Shown here: in pieces, positions 6,217-6,750 of the stretch
How the letters are laid out: each line of letters starts with the position of its first letter
Position numbering within the stretch: the first letter of the stretch is position 1
NCBI GenBank assembly: GCA_947038135.1
Contig: CAMQVM010000087.1
Location: 1-6,750, forward strand
From: an uncultured Rikenellaceae bacterium
Lineage (GTDB): Bacteria > Bacteroidota > Bacteroidia > Bacteroidales > Rikenellaceae
Length of the DNA: 6,750 nucleotides
Direction: 5' to 3'
Position numbers and translations under genes: made by a program
The notes under the pieces: generated by a model
The model's database searches: none
What the model saw: only the letters and a program-made list of their open reading frames with translations
Told to the model about the DNA's origin: nothing

Positions 6217-6645
6217 TTATTTTTCAATTGTCCAACGATTCTCAAGAGGTGTAACACCAACCTGAATTTTGCGTGCCTGAAGTGTAAACTTCGTGCTTAT
6301 GTATGATGCTCCGTGCTGTGAAAACATAATATTCATGCTGACACAAGTAGCTTGCTCAAACAACACCTTTTCAAGAGGTTCGTCGGCATCATTACAAACT
6401 ACGATAGCACCTTCATGAAACTTACGTGAACCAAGCATCCACTCTATCATATCATTTTGAGGTAGTCCACCATAAGTAACTTGTATTGCTCCACCAAGAA
6501 CATCCGTCTGTGGCTTACCATTTCCATCAATACCCTGAGAGAAACTGTATGAGCAACTTTCCAACTCATAACTCTCTTTATAAAGCCCCGATATACTCGA
6601 ATCACTTAATGCTCCAATGCGTAAAAAACTTTTGTATCCAAACAT
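6217..6645 (-). CDS. tssD: Hcp/TssD tube protein (copy 1)
   Basis: 142 residues, ATG start at 6645. It has the TssD order of blocks: YELESCSYSFSQGIDGNGKP (26-45) with QTDVLGGAIQVTYGG (46-60) matching 'f.Q.vD..G.P...v.GG.i.v', MIEWMLG (66-72) matching the helix with the conserved Trp, then VLFEQATCVSMNIMFSQHG (94-112) matching 'v.Fe.A.Cv.......G', and ENRWTIEK (135-142) as the terminal '.n.W' tail. It differs clearly from copy 2, so the pair is not a recent duplication; copies 1 and 2 may mix in the tube or carry different cargo. It starts 5 bases after the stop of the partial upstream frame and ends 5 bases before copy 2. Confidence 0.92.
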   Translation of the reverse strand: MFGYKSFLRIGALSDSSISGLYKESYELESCSYSFSQGIDGNGKPQTDVLGGAIQVTYGGLPQNDMIEWMLGSRKFHEGAIVVCNDADEPLEKVLFEQATCVSMNIMFSQHGASYISTKFTLQARKIQVGVTPLENRWTIEK

Positions 6646-6650
6646 ATTAT

Positions 6651-6749
6651 TTATTTTTTAATTACATACATTTTATAACCATATTTTTTTCTGATAACCC
6701 TGAACCTCGCACTAGGTGTCAAAGTATCTGAATGATGTTGACTGCCATA
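6651..6749 (-). CDS. C-terminal end of an unidentified upstream gene (partial)
   Basis: Of the three minus-strand frames entering the window, only one reaches the region next to hcp copy 1 without an early stop. It gives 32 residues from the edge, ending RVIRKKYGYKMYVIKK, then TAA at 6653-6651. The stop lies 5 bases before the hcp copy 1 ATG, the same spacing as between hcp copies 1 and 2, which supports a real operon neighbour. The tail is basic and not recognised; a T6SS structural gene is plausible from context. An open stretch of 32 codons alone is weak evidence, so confidence is moderate. Confidence 0.5.
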   Translation of the reverse strand, partial: YGSQHHSDTLTPSARFRVIRKKYGYKMYVIKK

Positions 6750-6750
6750 T

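Noticed and set aside
6720..6726. TACTTTG on the minus strand as a possible Bacteroidota -7 promoter box for hcp copy 1
   Set aside because: It is one base short of the TAnnTTTG spacing and falls inside the apparent coding tail of the upstream gene.
6486..6731. Plus-strand open frame at the right edge
   Set aside because: Antisense to the Hcp copy 1 gene and the partial upstream tail; no recognisable protein.

Overview
The window is part of a type VI secretion system (T6SS) locus of the Bacteroidota type (T6SSiii). It most likely comes from a gut or host-associated Bacteroidales species. Three things point there: several Hcp-family (TssD) tube proteins of about 130-140 residues in one locus, TssE, TssF and VgrG homologues of the Bacteroidota kind, and AT-rich start regions with no Shine-Dalgarno sequence. 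Species cannot be named from this sequence.

Every gene supported here lies on the minus strand, and the window reads from 6750 down to 1 as one compact transcription unit. In that order it holds: the last 32 codons of an unidentified gene (6749-6651); two Hcp/TssD tube proteins (6645-6217 and 6211-5807); a 274-residue orphan protein (5804-4980); a 328-residue lipoprotein (4977-3991); a 45-residue single-pass membrane protein (3991-3854) that simple length cut-offs would miss; two divergent Hcp-like proteins (3849-3439 and 3434-3036); a 148-residue protein I do not recognise (3025-2579); TssE/gp25 (2582-2148); TssF (2140-341); and the first 110 codons of VgrG/TssI (330-1). No gap between genes exceeds 10 bases and three junctions touch or overlap. 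No internal promoter or terminator is needed and none is convincing.

Reading of the parts: TssE, TssF and VgrG build the baseplate and spike. The Hcp proteins build the tube and may carry cargo. The 5804-3854 block sits between tube genes and baseplate genes, is visibly AT-richer in sampled lines, and encodes orphan proteins: one with no signal peptide and a Gly/Ala-containing hydrophobic region, one lipoprotein predicted to face the periplasm, and one tiny membrane protein. The simplest inference is a variable effector and immunity cassette inserted behind an Hcp carrier, with the 274-residue protein as candidate toxin and the lipoprotein and/or small membrane protein as immunity. This is inferred from layout and protein type; no toxin catalytic motif was recognised.
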